Assembly: GCA_964459635.1 (NCBI GenBank) | Contig: CAYWMQ010000044.1 | Span: 1 to 6,760 of the forward strand | Origin: CAYWMQ01 sp964459635 | Lineage (GTDB): Bacteria; Patescibacteriota; Minisyncoccia; Phycocordibacterales; UBA12088 | Direction: 5' to 3' | Length of the DNA: 6,760 bases | Shown: positions 1 to 6,480 of the stretch, piece after piece | How the letters are laid out: each line of letters opens with the position of its first letter | How positions within the stretch are numbered: position 1 is the stretch's first letter | The notes under the pieces: generated by a model | Databases searched by the model: none | What the model was told of the DNA's origin: nothing | Seen by the model: the letters and a program-made list of their open reading frames with translations, nothing else | Position numbers and translations under genes: made by a program

Positions 1-94
1 GCGTGGCAGGAGGAAAGGCGAAAGTGCAACACGCGCTTTATTTGTTCCGCCTTCCGTTTAATCTGAAAAATGGTAGGATTTCGCTACGAGCTAT
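1..94. other. Spacer upstream of ileS
   Basis: No gene can be supported here. One + strand frame is open from base 3 and stops with TGA at 96-98, overlapping the ileS ATG in an ATGA arrangement. It could be the tail of an upstream gene, but about 31 codons with no recognisable motif are not enough to say so. The other two + frames stop at 59-61 and 64-66. An AGGAGG lies at 8-13, but no convincing gene starts after it. From about base 36 the sequence becomes AT-richer, which fits a promoter region. Confidence 0.4.
71..79 (+). promoter_or_regulatory. Possible extended -10 promoter of ileS
   Basis: TGGTAGGAT fits an extended -10 element: TG plus one base, then TAGGAT, which matches TATAAT at four of six positions. 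Transcription would begin near 86-88 and leave an untranslated leader of only about 8 nt before the ATG at 95. No good -35 hexamer is visible at 16-18 bp upstream, which is tolerable for extended -10 promoters. This is pattern recognition only. Confidence 0.4.
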
Positions 95-3000
95 ATGAGA
101 CAAGCGACAAGCGACAAGCGACAAGAAAACAGTACCGAACTTGCGAAGAGCGAGACGGCGCTACGGGAAGAGCAGGTGCTCTCGTTTTGGCAAAGCGAGC
201 ACATCTTTGAGCGGAGCCTTGAAAAGGAAGCTCCGCAGGGCGACTTCGTATTTTACGATGGTCCGCCTTTTGCAACGGGCCTGCCGCACATGGGGCACCT
301 ACTCGGCAGTACCATCAAGGATGTGGTGGGGCGGTACAAGACCATGCGTGGCTACCGCGTGCCACGTCGCTGGGGCTGGGATTGTCATGGTCTGCCTATT
401 GAGAACATCGTCGAGAAGAAGCTTGGTCTCAAGACGAAGAAGGACATTGAGATGCTGGGCATCGCTGCATTTAACGAATCGGCGCGCGAGTCGGTGCTCA
501 CGTACGTGGCAGACTGGAAGCGGTACGTCGAGCGCTTGGGACGCTGGGTGGACTTCGACCACTCGTACAAGACGATGGATCAGAGCTACATTGAGGGTGT
601 GTGGGGTGCACTCAAGAAGGTGCATGACGACCGGAGGCTGTACGAAGGCAAGAAGGTCTTGATGTACTGCCCGCACTGCGAGACGCCGCTTGCGAAAGCG
701 GAGATAGCGATGGACAATTCGTACAAGGAGGTGACGGATGAGGCCGTGTACGTAAAATTCAAACTCGATACCAATCAACGAATAGGTGCGAATGCAACGA
801 ATGAATCGCCAACGTACATTCTGGCGTGGACGACAACGCCGTGGACCTTGCCGGGGAATATGGCGTTGGCAATAAACGAAAACATCGAATATATAAAAGT
901 TGAGAAAACTGTAAAAGACGACGGGCACGACGAGTGCGAGCAGTACATTGTCGCAAAGGAGAGACTCGCATCAATTTTTGGAAACGCACACGAGGGAAAC
1001 CTAACAGTACATGGGACCGTGCGGGGCGTTGATCTTGTCGGGCTTGCGTACGAGCCGCTGTACGAGACACCCAAAGCAAAAGAGCAGGCAAATGACAAGA
1101 CCTGGACCATTCAAGCTGCCGACTTCGTAACGACGGAGGAGGGTACGGGAGTCGTCCACATTGCGCCGATGTATGGCGAGGACGACTACGAGCTCGGCAA
1201 AAAGCACGGGCTCCCGATGGTACAGCTCTTGGACGGCGCGGGCCATTACACGAACGACGCGCCGGAACTTATCCGCGGCGAGTACTACAAGAAGGGTGGA
1301 AAGGCGGTTACCGGAGACCTTGAGGCACGTGGGCTCTTGTTTGCACGACATGCACATACCCACTCTTACCCGCACTGCTACCGCTGCGGCACGGCGCTCA
1401 TATACAACGCGCTCTCGTCGTGGTTTATCGACATACAGAGCGTGAAAGAAAAGCTGCGTACGGAGAACGAGCGCGTATCGTGGTATCCTGAGCATCTCAA
1501 ACATGGGCGATTCAAGCACATTCTCGAAGGCGCACCGGATTGGAACATTTCCCGCAACAGGTACTGGGCAAGTCCGCTCCCTATCTGGAAGCATGAGAAG
1601 ACGGGTGCTGTGACGGTCATCGGCTCACTCGCTGAGCTCCGCGCGCGCACGAAAACGAGCGGCAACGCGTACCTCATGGTGCGGCATGGTCAGGCGGAAA
1701 ACAACGTGCTCGGCATTGTGAGCACGTTCGCCGAAAACGAGCACCATCTTACCGACACGGGCTGTGCACAGGTTGCGGAGGCGGTCGAGGCGCTCCGCGG
1801 GCGCAACGTGACACGGATCATTGCATCACCTTTAGTGCGCACGAAGGAAACAGCGGAGTTGATACGCGAGGCGCTGGGTCTCAGCACTGACGCGGTGCGG
1901 TACGATGAGCGTCTCGGTGAGTGGCGCTTGGGGGAGCTCAATGGCAAGCCCATTAAAGCGATATGGGATGTGTGCCCCTCGTACGCCGATCGTTTTACCA
2001 ACAAGTGCGCGGGCGGTGAGACGCTTGAAGAGATGAAGCGGCGTATCGGTGAGGCGCTGTACGCGTACGAAGAAGAGTACGCGAACGAGACCATTCTCAT
2101 CGTGGGGCACGAGTACACACTCTGGATGGCGCAGTGCGTAGCGGAGGGTGCGGATACCGCCCGTGCAATAGAGATACGCGGTAAGACACAGGATTACGCG
2201 GCAAACGGGGAAGTGCGCGAGCTCGACTTCGTGCCGCTCCCGCACAACGCACGCTACGAGCTCGACCTGCACCGCCCGTACATAGACGAGCTTGCGCTTG
2301 TGGCTGAGGACGGCGCGCGGCTCGTGCGCATACCGGAAGTGGTGGACTGTTGGGTGGAGTCCGGTGCCATGCCTTTGGCGTCAGAGCGCACGCTCGGTGA
2401 TCCCTTTAAAAAACCCACACGCTACCCGGGTGACTTTATTGCTGAGTATATAGCGCAGACGCGTACGTGGTTTTACTACATGCATGCGATGGGGGTGCTG
2501 CTCTTTGACCAGGCAAGCTTCAAGCACTGCGTCTCGACAGGCACAGTGCTCGCGGAGGATGGTAGCAAGATGAGCAAGTCCAAAGGCAACTTTACCGACC
2601 CGCTTCTCAACATAGACCGATACGGCGCCGACGCACTCCGGCTTTATCTCATGGGTTCGGTCGTGATGAGCGCCGAAGATATGCACTTCAAGGATGAAGA
2701 GTTGAAGGATACACATAACAGGTTCATCGGCATACTGTGGAATACGTACAAGTTTTATGAAACCTATGGCGAAGTAGAAAGTAGAAAGAAGAAAGTAGAA
2801 AGCGATAATCACGAGGCCGCCGATACAGGAGCCGCATGGCTCAAAACTCAAAACTCAAAACTCAAAACTCATCCCGCGCACATCCTCGACCAGTGGATAC
2901 TTGCCCGGCTGTCTCAGCTCACAACCAACGTGACCGAGTACTTGGACGGGTACGACACGGTGCGTACCGTGCGCGAGCTGCGGGACTTCGTGACAGACCT

Positions 3001-3685
3001 CTCCACCTGGTACCTGCGACGGTCTCGAGACAGATTGAAGGGTGCCGAAGGGGAGGAGGCGCGTGAAGAAGCTCTTGCGACATTCCGACACGTACTCCAA
3101 GCACTTGCGAAGCTTACAGCACCTCTTGCTCCGTTTATCGCAGAGAGTATGTATCGCGGGGCGGGGGGTGCGCTCGCGAGCGTCCACCTTGAGGAGTGGC
3201 CGCAGGCGGCACCGTACGACGCAGATGTGCTTGCGCGTATGCATGCCACGCGGCAGGTCGTGTCGCTCGCACTTGAACGTCGCAGTGCCGCCGGCGTGAA
3301 AATTCGCCAGCCACTCGCTTCACTTTTTGTGCCGGAGCCGGAGAGCATATATGCCGAGCTTGTGGCCGAGGAGGTAAACGTGAAGGAGGTTGTCGCGGGA
3401 GAGGAGCTCACGCTCGATACCACCGTGACACCGGAACTCAAACGGGAAGGTGACATCCGCGAGCTCGTGCGCAGGGTACAGGAGGAGCGCAAAAAGATGG
3501 GGCTCGAACCGCAGGAGATGGTGGTGCTAACCGTTGTGGATACTGATGAGGACAAAGACCTTCTTGCGAGCGCGGCTCAAGAGCTGCGCAAAAAGGCGGG
3601 TATTGAGACCGTGCGTTGGGTTTCCGAAGCTGAGGCAGGGGAGTTCACGTGCCTGGAGGGCAAAGCAAAGATCGAACGCGTATAA
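95..3685 (+). CDS. ileS: Isoleucyl-tRNA synthetase, type 2, with an embedded histidine phosphatase domain
   Basis: This cytoplasmic enzyme charges tRNA-Ile with isoleucine using ATP. Visible parts in order: the HIGH signature as HMGH (residues 65-68); cysteine pair C192/C195, which with C428/C431 probably forms the zinc site; the CP1 editing domain with the TTTPWTLPGN strand (246-255) and GTGVVHIAP..YGEDD (350-364), so proofreading looks intact; WNISRNRYW (483-491); an inserted histidine phosphatase domain (about 520-720); DLHRPYID (724-731); KMSKS (825-829); a low-complexity linker (893-927); the anticodon-binding helices (from about 929); and a C-terminal domain as in type 2 enzymes. The GWDCHGLP context and HMGH resemble eukaryotic/archaeal-type IleRS, not the E. 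coli type. The length, 1196 residues, exceeds the usual 1030-1060 despite other short regions, and the phosphatase explains the excess. The ATG at 95 is the only usable start, because TAG at 74-76 is in frame upstream and the next Met is in HMGH. There is no Shine-Dalgarno sequence. Confidence 0.97.
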   Translation: MRQATSDKRQENSTELAKSETALREEQVLSFWQSEHIFERSLEKEAPQGDFVFYDGPPFATGLPHMGHLLGSTIKDVVGRYKTMRGYRVPRRWGWDCHGLPIENIVEKKLGLKTKKDIEMLGIAAFNESARESVLTYVADWKRYVERLGRWVDFDHSYKTMDQSYIEGVWGALKKVHDDRRLYEGKKVLMYCPHCETPLAKAEIAMDNSYKEVTDEAVYVKFKLDTNQRIGANATNESPTYILAWTTTPWTLPGNMALAINENIEYIKVEKTVKDDGHDECEQYIVAKERLASIFGNAHEGNLTVHGTVRGVDLVGLAYEPLYETPKAKEQANDKTWTIQAADFVTTEEGTGVVHIAPMYGEDDYELGKKHGLPMVQLLDGAGHYTNDAPELIRGEYYKKGGKAVTGDLEARGLLFARHAHTHSYPHCYRCGTALIYNALSSWFIDIQSVKEKLRTENERVSWYPEHLKHGRFKHILEGAPDWNISRNRYWASPLPIWKHEKTGAVTVIGSLAELRARTKTSGNAYLMVRHGQAENNVLGIVSTFAENEHHLTDTGCAQVAEAVEALRGRNVTRIIASPLVRTKETAELIREALGLSTDAVRYDERLGEWRLGELNGKPIKAIWDVCPSYADRFTNKCAGGETLEEMKRRIGEALYAYEEEYANETILIVGHEYTLWMAQCVAEGADTARAIEIRGKTQDYAANGEVRELDFVPLPHNARYELDLHRPYIDELALVAEDGARLVRIPEVVDCWVESGAMPLASERTLGDPFKKPTRYPGDFIAEYIAQTRTWFYYMHAMGVLLFDQASFKHCVSTGTVLAEDGSKMSKSKGNFTDPLLNIDRYGADALRLYLMGSVVMSAEDMHFKDEELKDTHNRFIGILWNTYKFYETYGEVESRKKKVESDNHEAADTGAAWLKTQNSKLKTHPAHILDQWILARLSQLTTNVTEYLDGYDTVRTVRELRDFVTDLSTWYLRRSRDRLKGAEGEEAREEALATFRHVLQALAKLTAPLAPFIAESMYRGAGGALASVHLEEWPQAAPYDADVLARMHATRQVVSLALERRSAAGVKIRQPLASLFVPEPESIYAELVAEEVNVKEVVAGEELTLDTTVTPELKREGDIRELVRRVQEERKKMGLEPQEMVVLTVVDTDEDKDLLASAAQELRKKAGIETVRWVSEAEAGEFTCLEGKAKIERV
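99..125 (+). repeat. Heptanucleotide array at the ileS start
   Basis: ACAAGCG is repeated three times at 100-120 and followed by a partial copy (ACAAG, 121-125). It begins two bases after the ileS start codon and encodes residues 2-10 of the product (RQATSDKRQ). Three 7-bp units equal seven codons, so gain or loss of three units keeps the frame. These residues precede the first segment alignable to other IleRS proteins (about residue 24 on), so they are probably a dispensable extension. Confidence 0.9.
1664..2257 (+). other. Histidine phosphatase domain inserted inside IleRS
   Basis: Residues about 524-721 of the ileS product form a phosphoglycerate mutase/histidine phosphatase superfamily domain. 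It opens with the family signature LMVRHGQAE, where R530 and H531 are the phosphate-binding arginine and the histidine that becomes phosphorylated. The second arginine is R582 in ASPLVRTKETA, the likely acid is E605 in YDERLGEW, and the second histidine is H672 in IVGHEYT. All four positions expected for catalysis are present, so the domain looks active. Its substrate cannot be read from sequence; the family includes sugar phosphatases, cofactor-dependent mutases and protein phosphatases. It lies between the IGSLAEL segment and DLHRPYID, which are nearly adjacent in ordinary type 2 IleRS, so it is an internal insertion and not an end fusion. Codon use matches the surrounding gene, which argues against very recent acquisition. 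Confidence 0.93.
2771..2804 (+). repeat. Heptanucleotide array GAAAGTA inside ileS
   Basis: A 6-bp partial unit (GAAGTA) is followed by GAAAGTA, GAAAGAA, GAAAGTA and GAAAGCG, a degenerate 7-bp tandem array. It encodes a charged stretch (EVESRKKKVES, residues 893-903) between the catalytic body and the anticodon-binding domain. Ordinary IleRS has only a short connection here, so this looks like an in-frame insertion or expansion. Confidence 0.88.
2840..2871 (+). repeat. Heptanucleotide array CTCAAAA inside ileS
   Basis: Four perfect copies of CTCAAAA (2840-2867) plus CTCA. It encodes LKTQNSKLKT (residues 916-925), just before HILDQWILARL where the anticodon-binding domain begins. It lies 35 bp after the GAAAGTA array, so the linker holds two different 7-bp arrays. 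Its reverse complement, TTTTGAG, is close to the TTTTGAC units found before recO. Confidence 0.92.
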
Positions 3686-3783
3686 CTTTCGACGCGCATT
3701 CGCTACACGGTTTACTCGTCACTCGCCCCGTCTCCGGCGTGTCCTGCACTTTTGCCTTTTGATTTTTGACTTTTAACCTCTTT
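3686..3783. other. ileS-recO spacer with repeat remnants
   Basis: These 98 bp hold no gene. They contain a two-unit 7-bp repeat (TTACTCG, TCACTCG at 3712-3725) and a four-unit array at 3750-3777, listed separately. I see no GC-rich hairpin followed by a T-run that would make a convincing terminator, so readthrough from ileS into recO is possible. A TTTAAC at 3772-3777, six bases before the recO ATG, could act as a weak -10 box, but it is part of the repeat. Confidence 0.6.
3750..3777 (+). repeat. Heptanucleotide array TTTTGAC before recO
   Basis: Four 7-bp units in a row: TTTTGCC, TTTTGAT, TTTTGAC, TTTTAAC. The array ends six bases before the recO start codon. Its units are close to the reverse complement of the CTCAAAA array in ileS (TTTTGAG), so the same repeat type occurs in both orientations about 900 bp apart. 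Confidence 0.85.
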
Positions 3784-4386
3784 ATGTACCCCCTCCACAC
3801 CACGCAAGCCATCGTGTGTTCCGCTCGGTACGTGGGTGAGTCTGATGTACGCTATCGGCTCTTCACGCGCTCGCACGGGCTCCTTATTGCACATGCACAA
3901 AGTGTGCGCGAGCTTCGCGGCAAACACCGGTATGCGCTTCAGTACGGGGCGGAGGCGGAGGTCACGCTCGTGCGAGGGCGTTTTGAGTGGCGTGTCACGT
4001 CTGTACGCGAGCGTGCGCCTTTGTATCGGGATGTGCCTACAGAGTACGGTGTACGGGACATGTGGTATGCGCGCGCCTCACTCCGTCGCCTACTGCGGCT
4101 TGTGGTACGTGTGGTGCCGCCTGAGACGGCACTGCCGGAGGCGTACGACTCCTTTCGAGCGGATATGGCCCGCCTTACCGGGCTGCGCGGAAAAGAGAAC
4201 GCACAGCTCGGGGAAGCGCTTGCGGTGGGGCGCCTACTCCATGCGCTTGGACACATGGCTGTGCCGGATGGTTCGCCCGGTGAATGGCTCATACGCGATA
4301 TGGATGGCATTGAGCACATACCTGCACACGACAGGCGCGAGCTCTTCCGTACGATAAACGGTGCACTGAGCGATACGGGTCTCTAG
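3784..4386 (+). CDS. recO: DNA repair protein RecO, short form without zinc finger
   Basis: RecO acts in the RecFOR pathway: it binds single-stranded DNA, works with RecR to load RecA onto SSB-coated gaps, and anneals strands. The N-terminal OB-fold pattern is visible: TTQAIVCSARYVGESD, then RYRLFTRSHGLL, then a basic stretch ending near residue 47, all typical of RecO residues 5-50. The rest is a helical domain (about 85-200). The product is 200 residues, shorter than the usual 240-260. It has one cysteine (C12), so the four-cysteine zinc site found in many RecO proteins is absent, as it also is in E. coli RecO. I chose the ATG at 3784; a TTG at 3766 in the same frame lies within the 7-bp array and would add residues not seen in the family. 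There is no Shine-Dalgarno sequence. The gene lies 98 bp after ileS and 57 bp before the next gene. Confidence 0.85.
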   Translation: MYPLHTTQAIVCSARYVGESDVRYRLFTRSHGLLIAHAQSVRELRGKHRYALQYGAEAEVTLVRGRFEWRVTSVRERAPLYRDVPTEYGVRDMWYARASLRRLLRLVVRVVPPETALPEAYDSFRADMARLTGLRGKENAQLGEALAVGRLLHALGHMAVPDGSPGEWLIRDMDGIEHIPAHDRRELFRTINGALSDTGL

Positions 4387-4404
4387 CAGCGTTGCACATA
4401 GGTG

Positions 4405-4418
4405 CTTTCTACTTTTGC
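4405..4418 (+). repeat. Two-unit remnant of a 7-bp repeat
   Basis: CTTTCTA followed by CTTTTGC. The first unit is a rotation of the reverse complement of GAAAGTA, the array inside ileS. With only two imperfect units it could be chance, but it lies in a spacer like the others and keeps the 7-bp period. Confidence 0.4.
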
Positions 4419-4428
4419 GCAGCTACCT

Positions 4429-4434
4429 TATACT
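4429..4434 (+). promoter_or_regulatory. -10 box just upstream of the membrane protein gene
   Basis: TATACT matches the TATAAT consensus at five of six positions. It ends nine bases before the ATG at 4444, so transcription would start at about 4441-4444 and give a leaderless or nearly leaderless mRNA. A weak -35 (TTTCTA, 4406-4411) is spaced by 17 bp. The position also argues against the earlier GTG at 4402 as the start. Confidence 0.45.
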
Positions 4435-4443
4435 TATGCGTAC

Positions 4444-6480
4444 ATGTCGGACGACAGCAGCATCGACAAACTGCGCCGCAAGCTCTACGCGCGCTCGGGC
4501 GGTCCGCCTCCACGCAAGCGGCGTCCTCTCCATGAGAGCGCATACGATGTCCAGGAAGAGTGGTATCATGAAGAAGATAGGCCACAGGCATCGGTCGAGT
4601 CGACTCCGGCAGCGCCCCGAATGGGTGAGCAGTACGGAGCGGCGGGCAGCGCCGTGCGTGAGAACGACGCATTCTTGGCCGATCCTCGCTTTGCCAAAAC
4701 AAACGCAAACGCTATGGCACGACAACATATCACCTCGCGCATCGTGCGCGTCGTATTTCTCGCCTCCTTCGCCTTTTTTGTTGTCGCGGTCGGCATCGCC
4801 TCATACTTTTTCTTTATGGGGCGCAACATGGTATCGTCAGAAAACGTCGATATCGAGATAAGCGGCCCCGTAGCGGTGCCGGCGGGTGAGGAGCTCGTGC
4901 TGCAGGTGGGTGTTGTGAACAGAAACCCTGTTGCGATGGAGCTTACGGACCTCGTAGTTGATTTCCCCGACGGCACACGGAGTCCCACCAATCTGGAAAT
5001 GGTCCAGGCGCGCACGCGAGAATCCTTGGGCACTATTGCCTCGGGGGCCCGTACCAAAACAACGGTTCGCGCGGTGCTCTTTGGGGAAGAGGAGTCAAAG
5101 CAGCAGATCAAACTAACGGTCGAGTACCGCATAAAAGACAGCAATGCGATATTCTTCCGTGAAGTTACGTACGAAGTACTCCTCTCGTCGGCCCCTGTCA
5201 CCGTGGCGGTGGATGGCGTACATGAGCTCTCTTCCGGCCAAGAGCTGCCGCTCACCGTCACCGTCACCTCGAATGCAGCAAAGGTCCTCCCGGACCTTTT
5301 GTTGCGTGCGGAGTATCCGTTCGGGTACGAATTCAAGGAGGCGCAGCCGGCTCCGGCGTTCAGTACCAACGTTTGGGAAATAGGCGATCTGGAGCCCGGA
5401 GCGAAGCGCACTATTCTCCTCAAGGGCCTCCTGGTGGGCCAAGATGCCGAGGAGCGCGTGTTTCGTTTCAGTGCGGGTACTCGGAGTGAAGAAAGCCCAC
5501 AGGAGCTCGTGACAACATTTCAGAGTGCCGCACACGAGCTCTCGCTCGCTAAGCCGTTCATCAACCTCGTGCTTCGTCTCAACGACGACGACGGCACCGG
5601 CGAGGCGGTCGTGGTGCCGGGCAAGCCCATCACAGGCAGTATCGCCTGGTCAAGTCAGCTTCCGTACCCCATTTACGATGTTGAGGTGTCCGCCGTGTTC
5701 ACGGGCACACTTCTAGACAGGTCCTCCGTGCGCTCTTCAAACGGCTACTGGCGCAGTTCGGACAACACCATTATCTGGACGCGACAAACGGAGGACTCTT
5801 TTGTGCAGATAAACCCGGACGAGAAAGGCGCGCTGAACTTCAGCTTTTCCACTATGTCGCTCGCACGCGACACGAGTGCGCGCAACCCATACCTGCAGAT
5901 CACCCTGTCGGTCAAGGGCAACAGGCAGGCCGACGATGACGACAATGTGTCTGAGGAGATCGTGGCGAGCGCGCTACGCACGATAAAGCTTGGGAGCGAC
6001 CTCAAGATCACGCCGCGTGTTGCGTACTCGCTCGGGCCGTTCAGAAACGCAGGGCCGTACCCACCGCGGGCGGACCAAGAGACTACCTTCACCATTCTCT
6101 GGGATGTTTCAAATACGACCAATGATGTTGTAGACGCCACCGTGGCTGCGCAGCTGCCGGTCTACGTTGAGTGGATGGACACAGTAGACCCTGCCGGAGC
6201 CATTTCTTTCAACCCTGTGACGCGGCAGATACTTTGGCGCATCGGAGACGTGAAGGCGGGCACAGGTTCGCAGGCTAGTGCGCAGTCTGTGGCGTTCCAG
6301 ATCTCATACACGCCGAGCCTTGCCCAGGTCGGTTCCGAGCAGGTGCTTATTGAAAAGCAGAAACTCATCGGTGTTGACCGATTCACGGGTGCCGTGGTAG
6401 AAACAAAACACGCTGACCTTACGACGCAGATCACAGCGGATCCTAACCTCGTCAACACACACGGTCGTGTCGTAGAGTAG
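4444..6480 (+). CDS. Single-pass membrane protein with large Ig-like outer region, function unknown
   Basis: I do not recognise a named family. The 678-residue product has a hydrophilic, proline- and charge-rich cytoplasmic tail (1-100) opening with IDKLRRKLYAR (7-17), one membrane segment (about 103-125, VVFLASFAFFVVAVGIASYF) flanked by basic residues on the N-terminal side, and about 550 residues predicted outside. The outer part is beta-rich and looks like four Ig-like/DUF11-like modules (roughly 130-240, 243-350, 365-515, 525-665). Several close with a W-x-I-G-D type strand (W311..GD, W445, W598..GD). An acidic NDDDGTG loop and another DDDD stretch could bind a cation. There is no signal peptidase site, LPXTG or enzyme motif, so a structural or adhesive envelope role is plausible but inferred. 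The ATG at 4444 is preferred because the following motif looks like a native N-terminus; a GTG at 4402 in the same frame lies upstream of the -10 box. The stop is TAG. Confidence 0.88.
   Translation: MSDDSSIDKLRRKLYARSGGPPPRKRRPLHESAYDVQEEWYHEEDRPQASVESTPAAPRMGEQYGAAGSAVRENDAFLADPRFAKTNANAMARQHITSRIVRVVFLASFAFFVVAVGIASYFFFMGRNMVSSENVDIEISGPVAVPAGEELVLQVGVVNRNPVAMELTDLVVDFPDGTRSPTNLEMVQARTRESLGTIASGARTKTTVRAVLFGEEESKQQIKLTVEYRIKDSNAIFFREVTYEVLLSSAPVTVAVDGVHELSSGQELPLTVTVTSNAAKVLPDLLLRAEYPFGYEFKEAQPAPAFSTNVWEIGDLEPGAKRTILLKGLLVGQDAEERVFRFSAGTRSEESPQELVTTFQSAAHELSLAKPFINLVLRLNDDDGTGEAVVVPGKPITGSIAWSSQLPYPIYDVEVSAVFTGTLLDRSSVRSSNGYWRSSDNTIIWTRQTEDSFVQINPDEKGALNFSFSTMSLARDTSARNPYLQITLSVKGNRQADDDDNVSEEIVASALRTIKLGSDLKITPRVAYSLGPFRNAGPYPPRADQETTFTILWDVSNTTNDVVDATVAAQLPVYVEWMDTVDPAGAISFNPVTRQILWRIGDVKAGTGSQASAQSVAFQISYTPSLAQVGSEQVLIEKQKLIGVDRFTGAVVETKHADLTTQITADPNLVNTHGRVVE

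Noticed and set aside
3..98. C-terminal tail of an upstream gene overlapping the ileS ATG
   Set aside because: The frame is open but only about 31 codons are visible, without a motif, and the second half has promoter-like composition. The other frames also end within 66 bases, so none stands out.
299..928. Long open frames on the minus strand inside ileS and the membrane protein gene (for example 299-928, 2914-3555, 4566-5423)
   Set aside because: They lie fully within well-supported + strand genes, have low-complexity Ser/Arg/Thr-rich translations and no recognisable motif. This is expected from high GC at third codon positions.
755..1015. AT-richer patch in the CP1 editing domain as a foreign insertion
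   Set aside because: GC drops only modestly (to roughly 45-50% by eye) and the translated sequence aligns in pattern with the ordinary editing domain, including the TTTPWTLPGN strand.
1600..2260. Frameshift or two separate genes (ileS broken by a phosphatase gene)
   Set aside because: The frame is continuous on both sides, the synthetase resumes in the same frame at DLHRPYID, and there is no stop codon and no start signal at the junctions.
2840..2871. CRISPR array
   Set aside because: The units are 7 bp, contiguous and without spacers; this is a simple tandem repeat inside a coding gene.
4402..4443. GTG at 4402 as the start of the membrane protein
   Set aside because: It would add 14 residues unlike the rest of the N-terminus and would lie upstream of the TATACT box; the ATG at 4444 begins a typical hydrophilic head.
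95..6480. UGA recoding as in Gracilibacteria or Absconditabacteria
   Set aside because: All three complete genes read through without in-frame TGA and use TGG for tryptophan, so there is no sign of an altered code.
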